A DNA stretch of 59,328 nucleotides from Bartonella vinsonii subsp. arupensis OK-94-513 (GTDB lineage: Bacteria > Pseudomonadota > Alphaproteobacteria > Rhizobiales > Rhizobiaceae): NCBI RefSeq assembly GCF_000278235.1, contig NZ_JH725039.1:80130-139457 (forward strand), given 5' to 3'. The first letter of the stretch is position 1. Every line of letters starts with the position of its first letter. The position numbers were made by a program, and so were the translations under genes. Below are positions 26,999-36,120 of the stretch, piece by piece. Below the pieces are notes generated by a model. The model was not told the DNA's origin. It did no database searches and saw nothing but the letters and a program-made list of their open reading frames with translations.

Positions 26999-27079
26999 AA
27001 ACTCAGCCAAAAACGATGAGATTCTGCCTCTTTCATGTGAACACCCATAAGCTGAAAGATGTTTTAACGCTCTCTCCCT

Positions 27080-27199
27080 CGTGAGAAAAGGAGACAGACT
27101 TCTTTTAAAACGCTGGAAATCTTAGAGAAAGCCGCAAGGAGCGATATTTCATTCGAAAAATTTAACGCTCTTAGAGACAACGCTTACAATATTAAGGAG
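27080..27199 (+). pseudogene. biaA fossil before the second bepA-type gene
   Basis: Translates as TLEILEKAARSDISFEKFNALRDN, matching TLEILERYAKGNISLEEFNTL of BiaA. The N-terminal half with the inhibitory SxxxEG helix is absent and there is no start codon. The remaining frame runs without a stop into the downstream bep, and its end supplies the AAGGAG ribosome site. Confidence 0.75.
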
Positions 27200-27205
27200 A
27201 TAACA

Positions 27206-28843
27206 ATGCCGCAAAAAAAAGAAACAGCTGCACAATCCACTATCCCATCACCCTATTGTTATCTCTATCCCAATAGCAATACGCTAAAAAATAAATATGA
27301 AATAACGGACCCTGATGAATTTAATGCGAAATTTAAGCATGAGACAGCAAACGCAATGGCTCATTTGCGCCAAACTCCTCTCCCAGAATGCTTGAATAGC
27401 TCCTATCTAAAACATCTTCACAAATGCTTGTTTGAAAATATGTTTGAATGGGCTGGTCATACCCGTGATGAAGCCTTTACATTTGCAGATGGCACCACTG
27501 CCACCATGCCAAAGGTCAGACAAACAGGCTTCGACATTGTTTTTTCTAGCGGTGACAAAATCCAAAAAGACTTAGAAGAACTAGATAAAACACTTGAATC
27601 AAAGAACAATTTACAAGACTTAACACGTGAAGAATTTACCCATGAAGTAGTAAAACTGTTTGTCTCTCTCGAGAAAATACATCCTTTCAGAGAGGGCAAT
27701 GAACAGGTATTGCAAATATTTTTTGAAAAACTTGGGCAAGCAGCAGGCCATTCGCTTGACTTCTCAGTTGTGACAAGAGAACGCATAATGACAGCCAGTA
27801 TTGCGGCGATGCAAAATGGTAATTTAAAACCCATGCATTGCCTCTTTGAAGATATCTCTCATCCAGAAAAAATAAGTGTTTTAAAAGAATTCATGGACAA
27901 CATGACAAACACCACAGGCGATGACATTAACGACCATATTGTTATGACGGCAATAGAAGGCGTAACCTATACGGGCATCTACAAAGACATAAGTTTAAAA
28001 AGCTTTCTGATCGATGTACAAGGAGCCTTCATTATCGGCAACAAAGAGCACCTCACACCAGAACAACTGAAAACATTACAATCCGGTGAGATGTTCTCCT
28101 TTACAGTCCCAACGACGCAAGACCTTGAAAAAATTCTCATCCCAGAAGAGACATTGGCCCCTTTAACCAAAAGTGAACTTTCTGCAAAGATTGCAGAAGA
28201 TGCCCGTGTCCACACATGCCGAAAACAAATCCAATGTTTATCAAAAACTATTTATGGCAATTCAAAAACATTAGAAGGAAAGATGGTGGAGATTATTCAA
28301 AGTCCAGAACTTGGGCAACAGCTTTCGGATCAGATTGACAGATCTCCTAGTTCTGTTGCTAATCTTGTAGGTCTTGACCTCCTTTGCTTCAAAACTTCAG
28401 CGCGCGCAAATGCTGAAGAGCATATTGAAACACTCTGTTGTGCCGTTGCAAATTTTGCCGATGCTGTAAGACATGCCGAAAAGGAAATTACACAAGAGCA
28501 TCAAACAGAACAAAACCGTCGCGGACAAAAAGTAACAATGCCAAGTAAAGGTTTGCAAGATCTTCTCACCTTACCAAAAGAAGTGCAGAAAGACATGTTA
28601 GAAAACAATCCTTCCCTTCAAAAAGAGCTCAGTACTCTTTTAAAAAATATCAAGGACCGTCTCTCATCAGCCGAGCATAAAGCCATTAAGAATGGTAATC
28701 ATGAGACACTCGCGAAAAGCCTTGGTGTCTCAGAACGTAAAGCGCAGGACATTACAACAATCGCCAAGCAAGCCAGAGAAGCACACCAACAAGTGCAAAC
28801 ACGCACGACATATCGCTCAAAAGCGCTTGCTATGGCGAGCTAA
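27206..28843 (+). CDS. Second BepA-type effector with degenerate FIC motif
   Basis: 545 residues, same layout as the preceding effector: FIC (about 20-200), OB fold (about 237-312), BID (about 325-425) and tail ending LAMAS. The two are clearly paralogous along their whole length. The FIC motif starts normally at His159 as HPFREGNE but continues QVLQ, so the glycine and arginines of GNGRxxR are lost. The two copies share the Glu after GN, which suggests the defect arose before duplication or was spread by gene conversion. The secretion module is intact. Good AAGGAG site seven bases before the ATG. Possibly the bepA2 of rodent-type strains. Confidence 0.85.
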   Translation: MPQKKETAAQSTIPSPYCYLYPNSNTLKNKYEITDPDEFNAKFKHETANAMAHLRQTPLPECLNSSYLKHLHKCLFENMFEWAGHTRDEAFTFADGTTATMPKVRQTGFDIVFSSGDKIQKDLEELDKTLESKNNLQDLTREEFTHEVVKLFVSLEKIHPFREGNEQVLQIFFEKLGQAAGHSLDFSVVTRERIMTASIAAMQNGNLKPMHCLFEDISHPEKISVLKEFMDNMTNTTGDDINDHIVMTAIEGVTYTGIYKDISLKSFLIDVQGAFIIGNKEHLTPEQLKTLQSGEMFSFTVPTTQDLEKILIPEETLAPLTKSELSAKIAEDARVHTCRKQIQCLSKTIYGNSKTLEGKMVEIIQSPELGQQLSDQIDRSPSSVANLVGLDLLCFKTSARANAEEHIETLCCAVANFADAVRHAEKEITQEHQTEQNRRGQKVTMPSKGLQDLLTLPKEVQKDMLENNPSLQKELSTLLKNIKDRLSSAEHKAIKNGNHETLAKSLGVSERKAQDITTIAKQAREAHQQVQTRTTYRSKALAMAS

Positions 28844-29020
28844 ACCGTTTGAACCCTGTTTCCTTCATTCGAACCCCCATAGCTAGGAGATGTTCTGACA
28901 TTCTCCCAGCTCCTGAAAAAAGAAAGTTAATGAACGTCCATCCACTGATTTTGAAACGATCCTTTCCGGCATACCCCGTAATTTTACATTATATCTCGAT
29001 AAAGACTGGATAAGACACCA

Positions 29021-30940
29021 ATGAAATATACCAAAATGCAGCTTGTACTTATTTTAGCCCCAATCGCTTTAGGGGCTTTAACGCTATTCCTTGTTCCTCA
29101 TTTTTTGTTATTTATCATCAATGGTCTGAAGGACAATCAAGTCTATTGGTATCTTCGCTCAGAACCCTTATTAATGCTCGTGCTCATTGCTGCCGTTTCA
29201 TTATTTTATAACTTATCGCAAAAACTGCATCTGCGCAAAGCAATCACGCTGGTCTCAGCTGTCTTTTTTGGAATCGTTGCTTTTTCTTACATTTGGAGTG
29301 AAATAAAACGCTTAAGTCCCTATGTTGGTCAACAAGGGATAACTTGGAGTTATGCCCTCAGATTCATGGATCCCATGGTTGTCTTTGGCATTATTTGCGG
29401 CGTTGCTCTGTTAGCCATTCAAATCATGACTTTCTCTCCACGCACAAGCAAGATCAAGCGTGCAAAAAAAGGCGTTTTTGGAGATGCCTCATGGATGCAT
29501 TTAAGAGATGCAGGCAAAATTTTTCCTGCCAATGGCCAAATTGTTGTTGGCGAGAGATACCGCGTTGATCAAGATAGTGTGTGCAAAATTCCTTTTGCTC
29601 CTGGCGATAAAACAACATGGGGGAAAGGGGGAAAAGTGCCTTTGCTCACTTTTAATCTTGATTTTGGTTCAACACACATGATCTTTTTCGCTGGTTCTGG
29701 TGGATATAAAACCACAAGTACAGTAATTCCAACATGTTTAACGTATCCAGGTTCCATTGTGTGTCTTGACCCATCAACCGAAGTTGCCCCAATCGTCAGA
29801 TTTGCACGAAAAAAGATGGGCAACAGAAATGTTATTGTTCTTGATCCCAATTCCATCTTAACAAAAAATTTTAATGTGCTCGATTGGCTTTTAGACGACA
29901 GCGTACCGCGTACTCAACGTGAAGCCAATATTGTGGGTTTTTCCAAATTGCTTCTTACGGATAAAAAATCAGAGAATTCTTCGGCAGAATATTTTTCGAC
30001 ACAAGCCCATAATCTTTTAACTGCTCTTCTTGCACATGTTATATTTTCTGATGAATATGAAGACAGTGAACGCAATTTAAAAACATTACGTGGCATTTTA
30101 TCACAGTCAGAAACGGCGGTTGTCAATCAATTACGAATGATTCAAGAAACAACCCCTTCTCCTTTTATTCGTGAAATGGTTGGTATTTTCACAGAAATGG
30201 CAGAACAAACCTTTTCAGGGGTCTATACAACTGCCTCAAAGGATACCCAATGGCTTTCTTTGTCAAACTACGCTAATCTGGTCTGTGGAGATGATTTTGC
30301 ATCCTCAGATATTACAAACGGCAATACCGATATTTTTCTCAATCTCCCTGCAAGCATTTTAAACAGTTATCCAGCAATTGGGCGGGTAATTATTGGTGCC
30401 TTTTTAAATGCAATGATTACAGCTGATGGAAACTACAAAAAGCGTGTTTTGTTTGTCTTGGATGAAGTCGATCTTCTTGGTTATATGAACATTTTAGAAG
30501 AAGCACGCGATCGTGGTCGTAAATATGGCACATCCCTCATGCTTTTTTATCAATCCACTGGTCAGTTAGTCAATCACTTTGGAGAAGCAGGAGCGCGCTC
30601 ATGGTTTGAAAGCTGCTCCTTTGTGAGTTATGCCGCCATTAAAGACCTCCAAACAGCCAAAGACATTTCAGAGCGCTGTGGTCAAATGACTGTTGAAGTA
30701 GCCGGAACAAGCAAATCGAGAGGTTTATCTTTGGGAAAGAGCTCTTACAACATCAATTATCAACAAAGAGCACTCATTTTACCACATGAAATCATCCAAG
30801 AGATGCGTCAAGACGAACAAATTATTCTTATGCAAGGACATCCCCCTTTACGATGTGGCCGAGCGATCTATTTTAGAAGAAAAGAAATGTTAGCAGCTGC
30901 TGAAAAAAACCGTTTTGCCCCACAAGCAAAGAAAAACTGA
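29021..30940 (+). CDS. virD4: VirD4 coupling protein
   Basis: 639 residues. Three or four N-terminal hydrophobic segments (about 7-35, 47-65, 75-92, 115-135), then a large cytoplasmic ATPase: Walker A AGSGGYKTT near residues 224-232 and Walker B FVLDEVDLLG with Asp481-Glu482. This type IV coupling protein recruits BID-tagged Beps to the VirB channel. Length and motifs are normal. It is separated from virB11 by the antitoxin and two effector genes. Confidence 0.95.
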   Translation: MKYTKMQLVLILAPIALGALTLFLVPHFLLFIINGLKDNQVYWYLRSEPLLMLVLIAAVSLFYNLSQKLHLRKAITLVSAVFFGIVAFSYIWSEIKRLSPYVGQQGITWSYALRFMDPMVVFGIICGVALLAIQIMTFSPRTSKIKRAKKGVFGDASWMHLRDAGKIFPANGQIVVGERYRVDQDSVCKIPFAPGDKTTWGKGGKVPLLTFNLDFGSTHMIFFAGSGGYKTTSTVIPTCLTYPGSIVCLDPSTEVAPIVRFARKKMGNRNVIVLDPNSILTKNFNVLDWLLDDSVPRTQREANIVGFSKLLLTDKKSENSSAEYFSTQAHNLLTALLAHVIFSDEYEDSERNLKTLRGILSQSETAVVNQLRMIQETTPSPFIREMVGIFTEMAEQTFSGVYTTASKDTQWLSLSNYANLVCGDDFASSDITNGNTDIFLNLPASILNSYPAIGRVIIGAFLNAMITADGNYKKRVLFVLDEVDLLGYMNILEEARDRGRKYGTSLMLFYQSTGQLVNHFGEAGARSWFESCSFVSYAAIKDLQTAKDISERCGQMTVEVAGTSKSRGLSLGKSSYNINYQQRALILPHEIIQEMRQDEQIILMQGHPPLRCGRAIYFRRKEMLAAAEKNRFAPQAKKN

Positions 30941-31329
30941 AAAACACCCTCTGGTCATGCATCTCAGGGACACAACAACAGTATAAGAGAAAAAAACAGA
31001 TATCTCCGAAAAGCCCCTTAAAAAGGAATTTCTGTATGGTCCAACAAAAAAACAATGATGAAGCAGAATTCTTGATCACTGCTTTTGTGCGTGTGACCAC
31101 CAACACCAACATACATTATGACAGCGTTCATTATGAAAAGTCCCCCAAACACCCAATGACGATCACGTCCACCCTATCTCTTCTTCAACCCCCTCTCAAA
31201 GAGTTTTTGAAGAAAGCAGCTTTGAGGGAAATGTTCTTGCTGAAAAAAATAAACAACAAGAAAAGAGATATCAAAGAAACTCTCCACACGCACATGAAAA
31301 AAGCAACGTGTGTGCAAACAATGCGAACA
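30941..31329. other. Intergenic after virD4
   Basis: A 176-codon frame covers 31036-31566, but only its last part (antitoxin fossil) has recognisable homology. The earlier part is Lys/Thr-rich with no family resemblance and no good ribosome site. Confidence 0.4.
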
Positions 31330-31523
31330 AACTGTCAATTCTTCTGCCAAAAGAATGACAAAAAAACCATAAAACCGTTGATACAACCAGCAGCACCGAT
31401 ACGGCGCTTTAGAGTTGAGGGATTAAACCTCTTCTCCAAAAGGCTTGGAATCTCAAAAGAATACGCGAAGGGGGAATTTATCCACGTAGCGTTTAGCACG
31501 CTCATCCACCACCCACCCCCTTA
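31330..31523 (+). pseudogene. biaA fossil before bepC
   Basis: The peptide VEGLNLFSKRLGISKEYAKG matches IEGLTLHPKTLEILERYAKG of BiaA, and upstream bases (GTTGATACAACC..., TCTTCTGCC...) can be aligned to the BiaA 5' half with frame breaks. The residue equivalent to the essential Ser of SxxxEG is Arg. Non-functional antitoxin, left where an antitoxin would precede a FIC-bep. Confidence 0.6.
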
Positions 31524-31540
31524 CTTAAGGAATAAAAAAG

Positions 31541-33139
31541 ATGTTGGAGCAAAATTACCTGTATAAAAATGGCAAAGCACTAAAAAATAAATATGGTATC
31601 ATGGATCCACAAAGACTGTATGCGCGCTGTGCCCATGATGTAGCCAAAGCAGCTGTAAATTTTCGCCTTGAATCACCCCCACGAAAATTTGATGCATCCT
31701 ATCTGAAATTAATCCACTGGAGCCTTTTCTACAAAACTTTTGAATGGGCCGGACAAACCCGCGATACTTCCTTTACCTTTGCAGATGGATCCACTGCTCG
31801 TATGCCCGCTATGCGACCAAAAGGTTATGAAAGACCCTTTGCTATCGGTTCACAGATTCAAAAAGAACTGAAACAATTAGAGAAAAGGCTTAGCGCAAAA
31901 AACAATTTACGCGGTTTATCACGCCAACAATTTTCTGAAGAAGCCGCTGAAGTTTTTATGATCCTCAATCACGCGCATCCTTTCAGAAAAGGCAATGGAC
32001 GTGTCAGTCGTATGTTTATGGAAAAGCTTGGACAAGTAGCAGGCCATAAGATTGACTTTTCTGTTGTGACGCAACAACGCATGACTACTGCCTGTGTTGA
32101 AGCAATGCAACATAACAATCCACAAGCGATGAGAGAACTTTTTGAAGATATCACCCATCCACAAAAAGCACTTCTTTTAAAAGAATTCATCTCCCAAATG
32201 AGAAATTCTGGACTCCCTGAAATCAATAATCGTGTTGTTGTCGCAGCAAAAGAAGGTGTGACCTATGAAGGCACCTATAGAGGTCATTCCGCAGAAGGTT
32301 TTGTCATGGAAGTGAATGGTGTTTTCGTCATCGGCCACAAAGATGATCTAACACCAGAGCAAGTAAAAACATTACAAAATGGCGCCCAAATCTGTTTTGA
32401 AAAAACCAACGTTCAAAACTTAAGAGAAACTCTGATCCCAAAAGAAACCTTAGCACCACTCACGAATGATGCGTTGTTTGCAAGGGTTGCAAATAATCCT
32501 TTTGTCGAAGCAGGTCGAAAAGAAGTCGAGAGTTTAGTAAAGGCTGTTTATAGAAACCCAAGAGTCTTAAATAGAGAGCTGGATATGATAGCAACAGATC
32601 CAAGCTTGGGCGAACAGATTGCGGACCAAATAACACAAAATCCAAAATCCATTTGTAAGCTTGCAGGAAGAAAAATGCTTGGTATAAAAAGCCCCTCTCG
32701 CAGACAGGCTGAAGAAAAACTTTCAAATTTGAGTGAAGCATTTAGAAATTATTCTACAATGGCACAGCAAACAAAAGAGGAAGTTCTAGAACAGCATACA
32801 AGAGAACAAAGTCGTTTGAACCAACCTGTCGAAAAACCTACGAGAGACTTACAAAACCTTTTTGCGTTACCCCTCGAACAACAAAGAGAAGTCTTATCGC
32901 ATTCTGCCGCACTCCAACAACAACTCCATGTTTTTTCGCGCCAATTACACATGCGTTTATCATCAGAGGAGCGTCAAGCCATACAACAAAAGGATTGTAC
33001 AAGACTTGCTTGCCTGCTTGGTACCTCAGAAAGTAAAGCAAAAGAAATTACTAAAGTCATGAAACACACCAAAGAAGCACAGTGCCAAGTGCGATCTCTC
33101 AAAGTCAGTCGTTCCTCATCATTGGCTCTGACCAGTTGA
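31541..33139 (+). CDS. bepC: BepC, FIC-BID effector
   Basis: 532 residues; ATG 31541 follows TTAAGGAATAAAAAAG. FIC domain with motif HPFRKGNGRVSR starting at His146. The Lys in place of the acidic residue is the hallmark of BepC, which lacks ordinary AMPylation and in published work relocates GEF-H1 to trigger RhoA stress fibres. OB fold about 225-300, BID about 310-410, tail ending LALTS. The loop-closing arginines are retained, unlike in the two BepA copies. It is the first gene after virD4. A CTTGGCGCA hairpin lies 35 bases after the stop. Confidence 0.88.
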   Translation: MLEQNYLYKNGKALKNKYGIMDPQRLYARCAHDVAKAAVNFRLESPPRKFDASYLKLIHWSLFYKTFEWAGQTRDTSFTFADGSTARMPAMRPKGYERPFAIGSQIQKELKQLEKRLSAKNNLRGLSRQQFSEEAAEVFMILNHAHPFRKGNGRVSRMFMEKLGQVAGHKIDFSVVTQQRMTTACVEAMQHNNPQAMRELFEDITHPQKALLLKEFISQMRNSGLPEINNRVVVAAKEGVTYEGTYRGHSAEGFVMEVNGVFVIGHKDDLTPEQVKTLQNGAQICFEKTNVQNLRETLIPKETLAPLTNDALFARVANNPFVEAGRKEVESLVKAVYRNPRVLNRELDMIATDPSLGEQIADQITQNPKSICKLAGRKMLGIKSPSRRQAEEKLSNLSEAFRNYSTMAQQTKEEVLEQHTREQSRLNQPVEKPTRDLQNLFALPLEQQREVLSHSAALQQQLHVFSRQLHMRLSSEERQAIQQKDCTRLACLLGTSESKAKEITKVMKHTKEAQCQVRSLKVSRSSSLALTS

Positions 33140-33173
33140 ACATGGGCTGTCATTTTGTTTTCCTTAATCCTCT

Positions 33174-33208
33174 CTTGGCGCATATCATTTTCTCTCCATT
33201 GCGCCAAG
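33174..33208 (+). terminator. CTTGGCGCA hairpin after bepC
   Basis: CTTGGCGCA (33174-33182) pairs with TGCGCCAAG (33200-33208). First of a family of five related hairpins, each located after a bep stop codon; no T run. Confidence 0.6.
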
Positions 33209-33254
33209 AAGTGTTCTGGGATGTTACAAAAAAGTTGTCTAAAAAGAGCCCCCG

Positions 33255-33514
33255 TAATTTTATATAACTTATTGATAAAATTTCACAAAAAAACTCTATA
33301 AAAGACACAAACATCAATTACTCTGGAGGAGAATAGCGCATAATCTTTGGAGCTCATTCAAATGAACACCTTATCTTTGTATAAAAGCTATCGAAGTATA
33401 AAGGTGGAGCATGCACCAAAGAGGTTTTCTAAATTTTGAAAGGAAACATGCATGAAAAAACATCAACCCTCCCATTCTCCACAATTTAACCCTGAAGGGC
33501 TCTACGCTCAGGTT
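33255..33514 (+). repeat. bepD upstream/5'-gene block, copy 1
   Basis: Nearly identical to 34647-34904. Covers the promoter region (TTGATAAAATTTCAC...CTCTATAAAAG), the untranslated leader ending AAAGGAAACATGC, and the first 22 codons of the gene. A weaker third copy is at 35907-36120. Confidence 0.85.
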
Positions 33515-34489
33515 AATAAATCGAAAAAGGATCAACGTTCAAAATCAGTACCAGAAGAAGTCCTCTACGCTCAGGTTAAGCAACCGGGTAGAGAGCAGCG
33601 TTCACGCTCACAACCAGAAACTAATCCCTATGCCCCCCAAAAACCATTAAACCTAGAGGCTGCCTATGCGGTACCGCGTGGTGGACCAAAACCCACGCCA
33701 TTAGTAGACCCCTATAAAGTGACTGATCTAAAGGAGCTAGAAGGGAAGCCAGATCCTTACCGCCTAGAAAATCCCCTCTATGACGGCAATAGTGGGCGGC
33801 ATCACCCACGCCCAAGATCAGAGCATATCTATGCAGAGCTTAAATTTGATCAAGATGATGGGCGAGGCCCCCAAAAAACCATAGAAACTGTCTATGCAGA
33901 GCTTGGTATGGGAAATGGTGGACCAGACGCTGACTATCAAGAAAATACCATCTACCAGGGAGTGGAGACAGGAAGAAGAACGCCTCCCCCCAGAACCACG
34001 CAAGATCTAGTGACTTCAAAGCTTGCACAAAACCCAGATTTCCAATATGGTGTATTTGAGATCCAAGAGCGGTGTCAAGTTGTTTATGGTAGCCGACATG
34101 CTTTGAATGGCGATCTTGCTAAGATTCTTGAAAATCCTCAGAAAGGAGAAGAGATCTTACAAAAGCTTTTAGAAAATCCTGAACACCCTGGTAAGCTTGC
34201 CGGTCAAAAAGCGTTTGGCATAAAAAGCCCCGCCCGCAAAGGCGCGGAAGATGATTTTAAACCTCTTTGTGATGCTCTTGAAAGGCATGTGCATACTGCA
34301 CAAAAGCTACACAAAGCTCTAACAAAAGACGTTGAGAGGGGACAGAAAAGTCCAGAAAGACAAGAACAAAAACCTCACCACCACCATCGCCACCACCATA
34401 ACGAAAGAGGAAGAGAACAGAGCGCTCAACAGCAAGAACAACAACGCAGCAGAACGCCTTCCCCAAAAGGAATGGCTTTTGCGATGTAA
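33452..34489 (+). CDS. bepD: BepD-like tyrosine-motif effector
   Basis: 345 residues. Residues 10-170 carry serial tyrosine motifs resembling EPIYA-type host kinase targets: GLYAQV, VLYAQV, NPYAPQ, PLYDGN, HIYAEL, TVYAEL, TIYQGV. One BID domain spans about 185-290. A His-rich stretch (HHHHRHHHN) and a basic tail ending GMAFAM follow. After VirD4-dependent transfer, host kinases such as Src would phosphorylate the tyrosines to recruit SH2 proteins, as shown for B. henselae BepD. The first 22 codons and the upstream region are duplicated in the next gene. ATG 33452 follows AAAGGAAACATGC. Confidence 0.82.
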   Translation: MKKHQPSHSPQFNPEGLYAQVNKSKKDQRSKSVPEEVLYAQVKQPGREQRSRSQPETNPYAPQKPLNLEAAYAVPRGGPKPTPLVDPYKVTDLKELEGKPDPYRLENPLYDGNSGRHHPRPRSEHIYAELKFDQDDGRGPQKTIETVYAELGMGNGGPDADYQENTIYQGVETGRRTPPPRTTQDLVTSKLAQNPDFQYGVFEIQERCQVVYGSRHALNGDLAKILENPQKGEEILQKLLENPEHPGKLAGQKAFGIKSPARKGAEDDFKPLCDALERHVHTAQKLHKALTKDVERGQKSPERQEQKPHHHHRHHHNERGREQSAQQQEQQRSRTPSPKGMAFAM

Positions 34490-34566
34490 ATGCGCACTAT
34501 AAAAACACATAAAATCTTTCCTGTTATATGATCATTTGTTATTTTATCACTTTTTTTATCTTATCT

Positions 34567-34600
34567 CTTGGCGCAATCGGAATAAAGCGATTGCGCCAAG
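34567..34600 (+). terminator. CTTGGCGCAATCG hairpin after bepD
   Basis: Perfect 13-bp stem CTTGGCGCAATCG / CGATTGCGCCAAG with an 8-base loop. No T run; may terminate transcription weakly or protect the 3' end. Confidence 0.7.
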
Positions 34601-34646
34601 AATTGTTATGAAATATGACAAAAAAGTTTCATCAAAGAATTCAGTA

Positions 34647-34904
34647 ATTTTATATAAGTTATTGATACAATTTCACAAAAAAACTCTATTAAAGACACAA
34701 ACATCAAATACGATGGAGAAGAATAGCGCATAATCTTTGGAGCTCATTCAAATGAACACCTTATCTTTGTATAAAAGCTATCGAAGTATAAAGGTGGAGC
34801 ATGCACCAAAGAGGTTTTCTAAATTTTGAAAGGAAACATGCATGAAAAAACATCAACCCTCCCATTCTCCACAATTTAACCCTGAAGGGCTCTACGCTCA
34901 GGTT
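34647..34904 (+). repeat. bepD upstream/5'-gene block, copy 2
   Basis: Partner of 33255-33514, identical over most of its length, including the ribosome site and first 22 codons. Confidence 0.85.
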
Positions 34905-35750
34905 AATAGACCAGGCAGAGGACAGCAGCAACAACCAGTGGAGCAAAAAGAAGTTACCTACGCAGATCTTGACTTTACTACAAGGGGCGGGGAAAAAATA
35001 CCAGAAGAAATTGTCTACGCAGATCTTGACTTTGACACAGGTCGTGGACAGCAATCCCGAAAACCAGCGCAACCCGTAGAATCTGTCTACTCAGATGTTA
35101 GCTTTGGCGCAGGTGGTGGCCAACACCTCCAAAGACCAAAAAAACCAGAAGAATCTGTCTATGCAACAGTTAGCACAGGAAGTGGTGGAGCGAGTTCTCA
35201 CCCCCGAAAAGGAAGAGAACCGTCACCTCCTAAAACTACGCAAGATCTACTGGTTTCAGGGCTTGCACAAAACCCCGATTTCCAATCTAGTCTAGAAGAA
35301 ATACATCTGTTGTGCAAAACTGTTTATGGTACCCCGTATGCCCTGAATGCCCAGCTTTCTACGCTTCTTCAAAGTCCTAACAAAGGAGACAATATCTTAC
35401 GAGACCTTTTAGAAAATCCTGAAGGATCTGCTAAGCTTGCGGGAACAAAAGTGCTTGGCGTAAAAAGCCATGCCCGCAAAGAAGCAGAAAATGGATTTCT
35501 TTCCCTTTGTGACGCTTTTGAAAAGCATGTGAAGATAGCACAAAAAGTACACCTGTGTCTTGTACGTGACCTCGCACAAAAACACACTTCTGAAAGAGGG
35601 CCAGACAGTCCAGAACATCACCACCACCACCATCATCACCACCATCATCATCAACAACATCACGAAAGAGGAAGAGAACAGAGCACTCAACAGCAAGCGC
35701 AACAACGCAAATCTCCCTCAAAAGGAGGACCAGCAGCTTATGCAATGTAA
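34842..35750 (+). CDS. BepD-like paralogue with 12-His tract
   Basis: 302 residues. N-terminus identical to the preceding gene for 22 residues, then tyrosine motifs GLYAQV, VTYADLDF, IVYADLDF, SVYSDVSF, SVYATV; the YADLDF pair is a near-perfect tandem. One BID domain about 135-240. Then 12 consecutive histidines (codons at 35617-35652) plus QQHH, Gln-rich RGREQSTQQQ, and tail ending AYAM. The YxDL/YAxV contexts resemble SH2-type docking sites. Arose by duplication with its neighbour and then changed its motif set. Confidence 0.82.
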   Translation: MKKHQPSHSPQFNPEGLYAQVNRPGRGQQQQPVEQKEVTYADLDFTTRGGEKIPEEIVYADLDFDTGRGQQSRKPAQPVESVYSDVSFGAGGGQHLQRPKKPEESVYATVSTGSGGASSHPRKGREPSPPKTTQDLLVSGLAQNPDFQSSLEEIHLLCKTVYGTPYALNAQLSTLLQSPNKGDNILRDLLENPEGSAKLAGTKVLGVKSHARKEAENGFLSLCDAFEKHVKIAQKVHLCLVRDLAQKHTSERGPDSPEHHHHHHHHHHHHQQHHERGREQSTQQQAQQRKSPSKGGPAAYAM

Positions 35751-35826
35751 GTGTGCACGATAACAACACATAAAATCTTTCCTGTTATGTGATCTCTTGT
35801 TATTTTATCACTTTTTTATCTTATCT

Positions 35827-35860
35827 CTTGGCGCAATCGAAATAAAGCGATTGCGCCAAG
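35827..35860 (+). terminator. CTTGGCGCAATCG hairpin after the bepD paralogue
   Basis: Same 13-bp perfect stem as at 34567-34600, loop AAATAAAG, showing the gene was copied together with its 3' flank. Confidence 0.7.
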
Positions 35861-35906
35861 AATTGTTATAAAATGTAACAAAAAAGTTATCTCAAAAAAA
35901 TTCCGT

Positions 35907-36120
35907 AATTTTATATAACTTACTGATAAAATTTCACAAAAAAACTCTATAAAAGACACAAACATCTATTACGATGGTGACGAATAGCGCAAGTCTTTGG
36001 AAGCCCTTCAAATTGATATCCCCTTCAAATTGATCCTTTGTATAAAAGTTTCAAACGATAAAGGTGAAGAGTGCGCCAAAGAGGTTTTCTCAAACAATGA
36101 TGAAAAGGAAACATGCATGA
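35907..36120 (+). repeat. Diverged bep upstream block, copy 3
   Basis: TTTATATAACTTACTGATAAAATTTCACAAAAAAACTC and the leader end AAAGGAAACATGCATGAAAAAA match the copies before both bepD genes; the middle has indels. Confidence 0.75.

Noticed and set aside
31036-31329. 5' part of a 176-codon frame after virD4, possibly a separate gene
   Set aside because: Only the 3' end has homology (antitoxin fossil); the rest looks like random open frame.
33290-33300. Sigma-factor-specific promoter (RpoH-like) in the bep upstream blocks
   Set aside because: TTGATA and CTCTATAAA elements are present, but spacing does not fit sigma-70 or RpoH consensus well; left as part of the repeat block.
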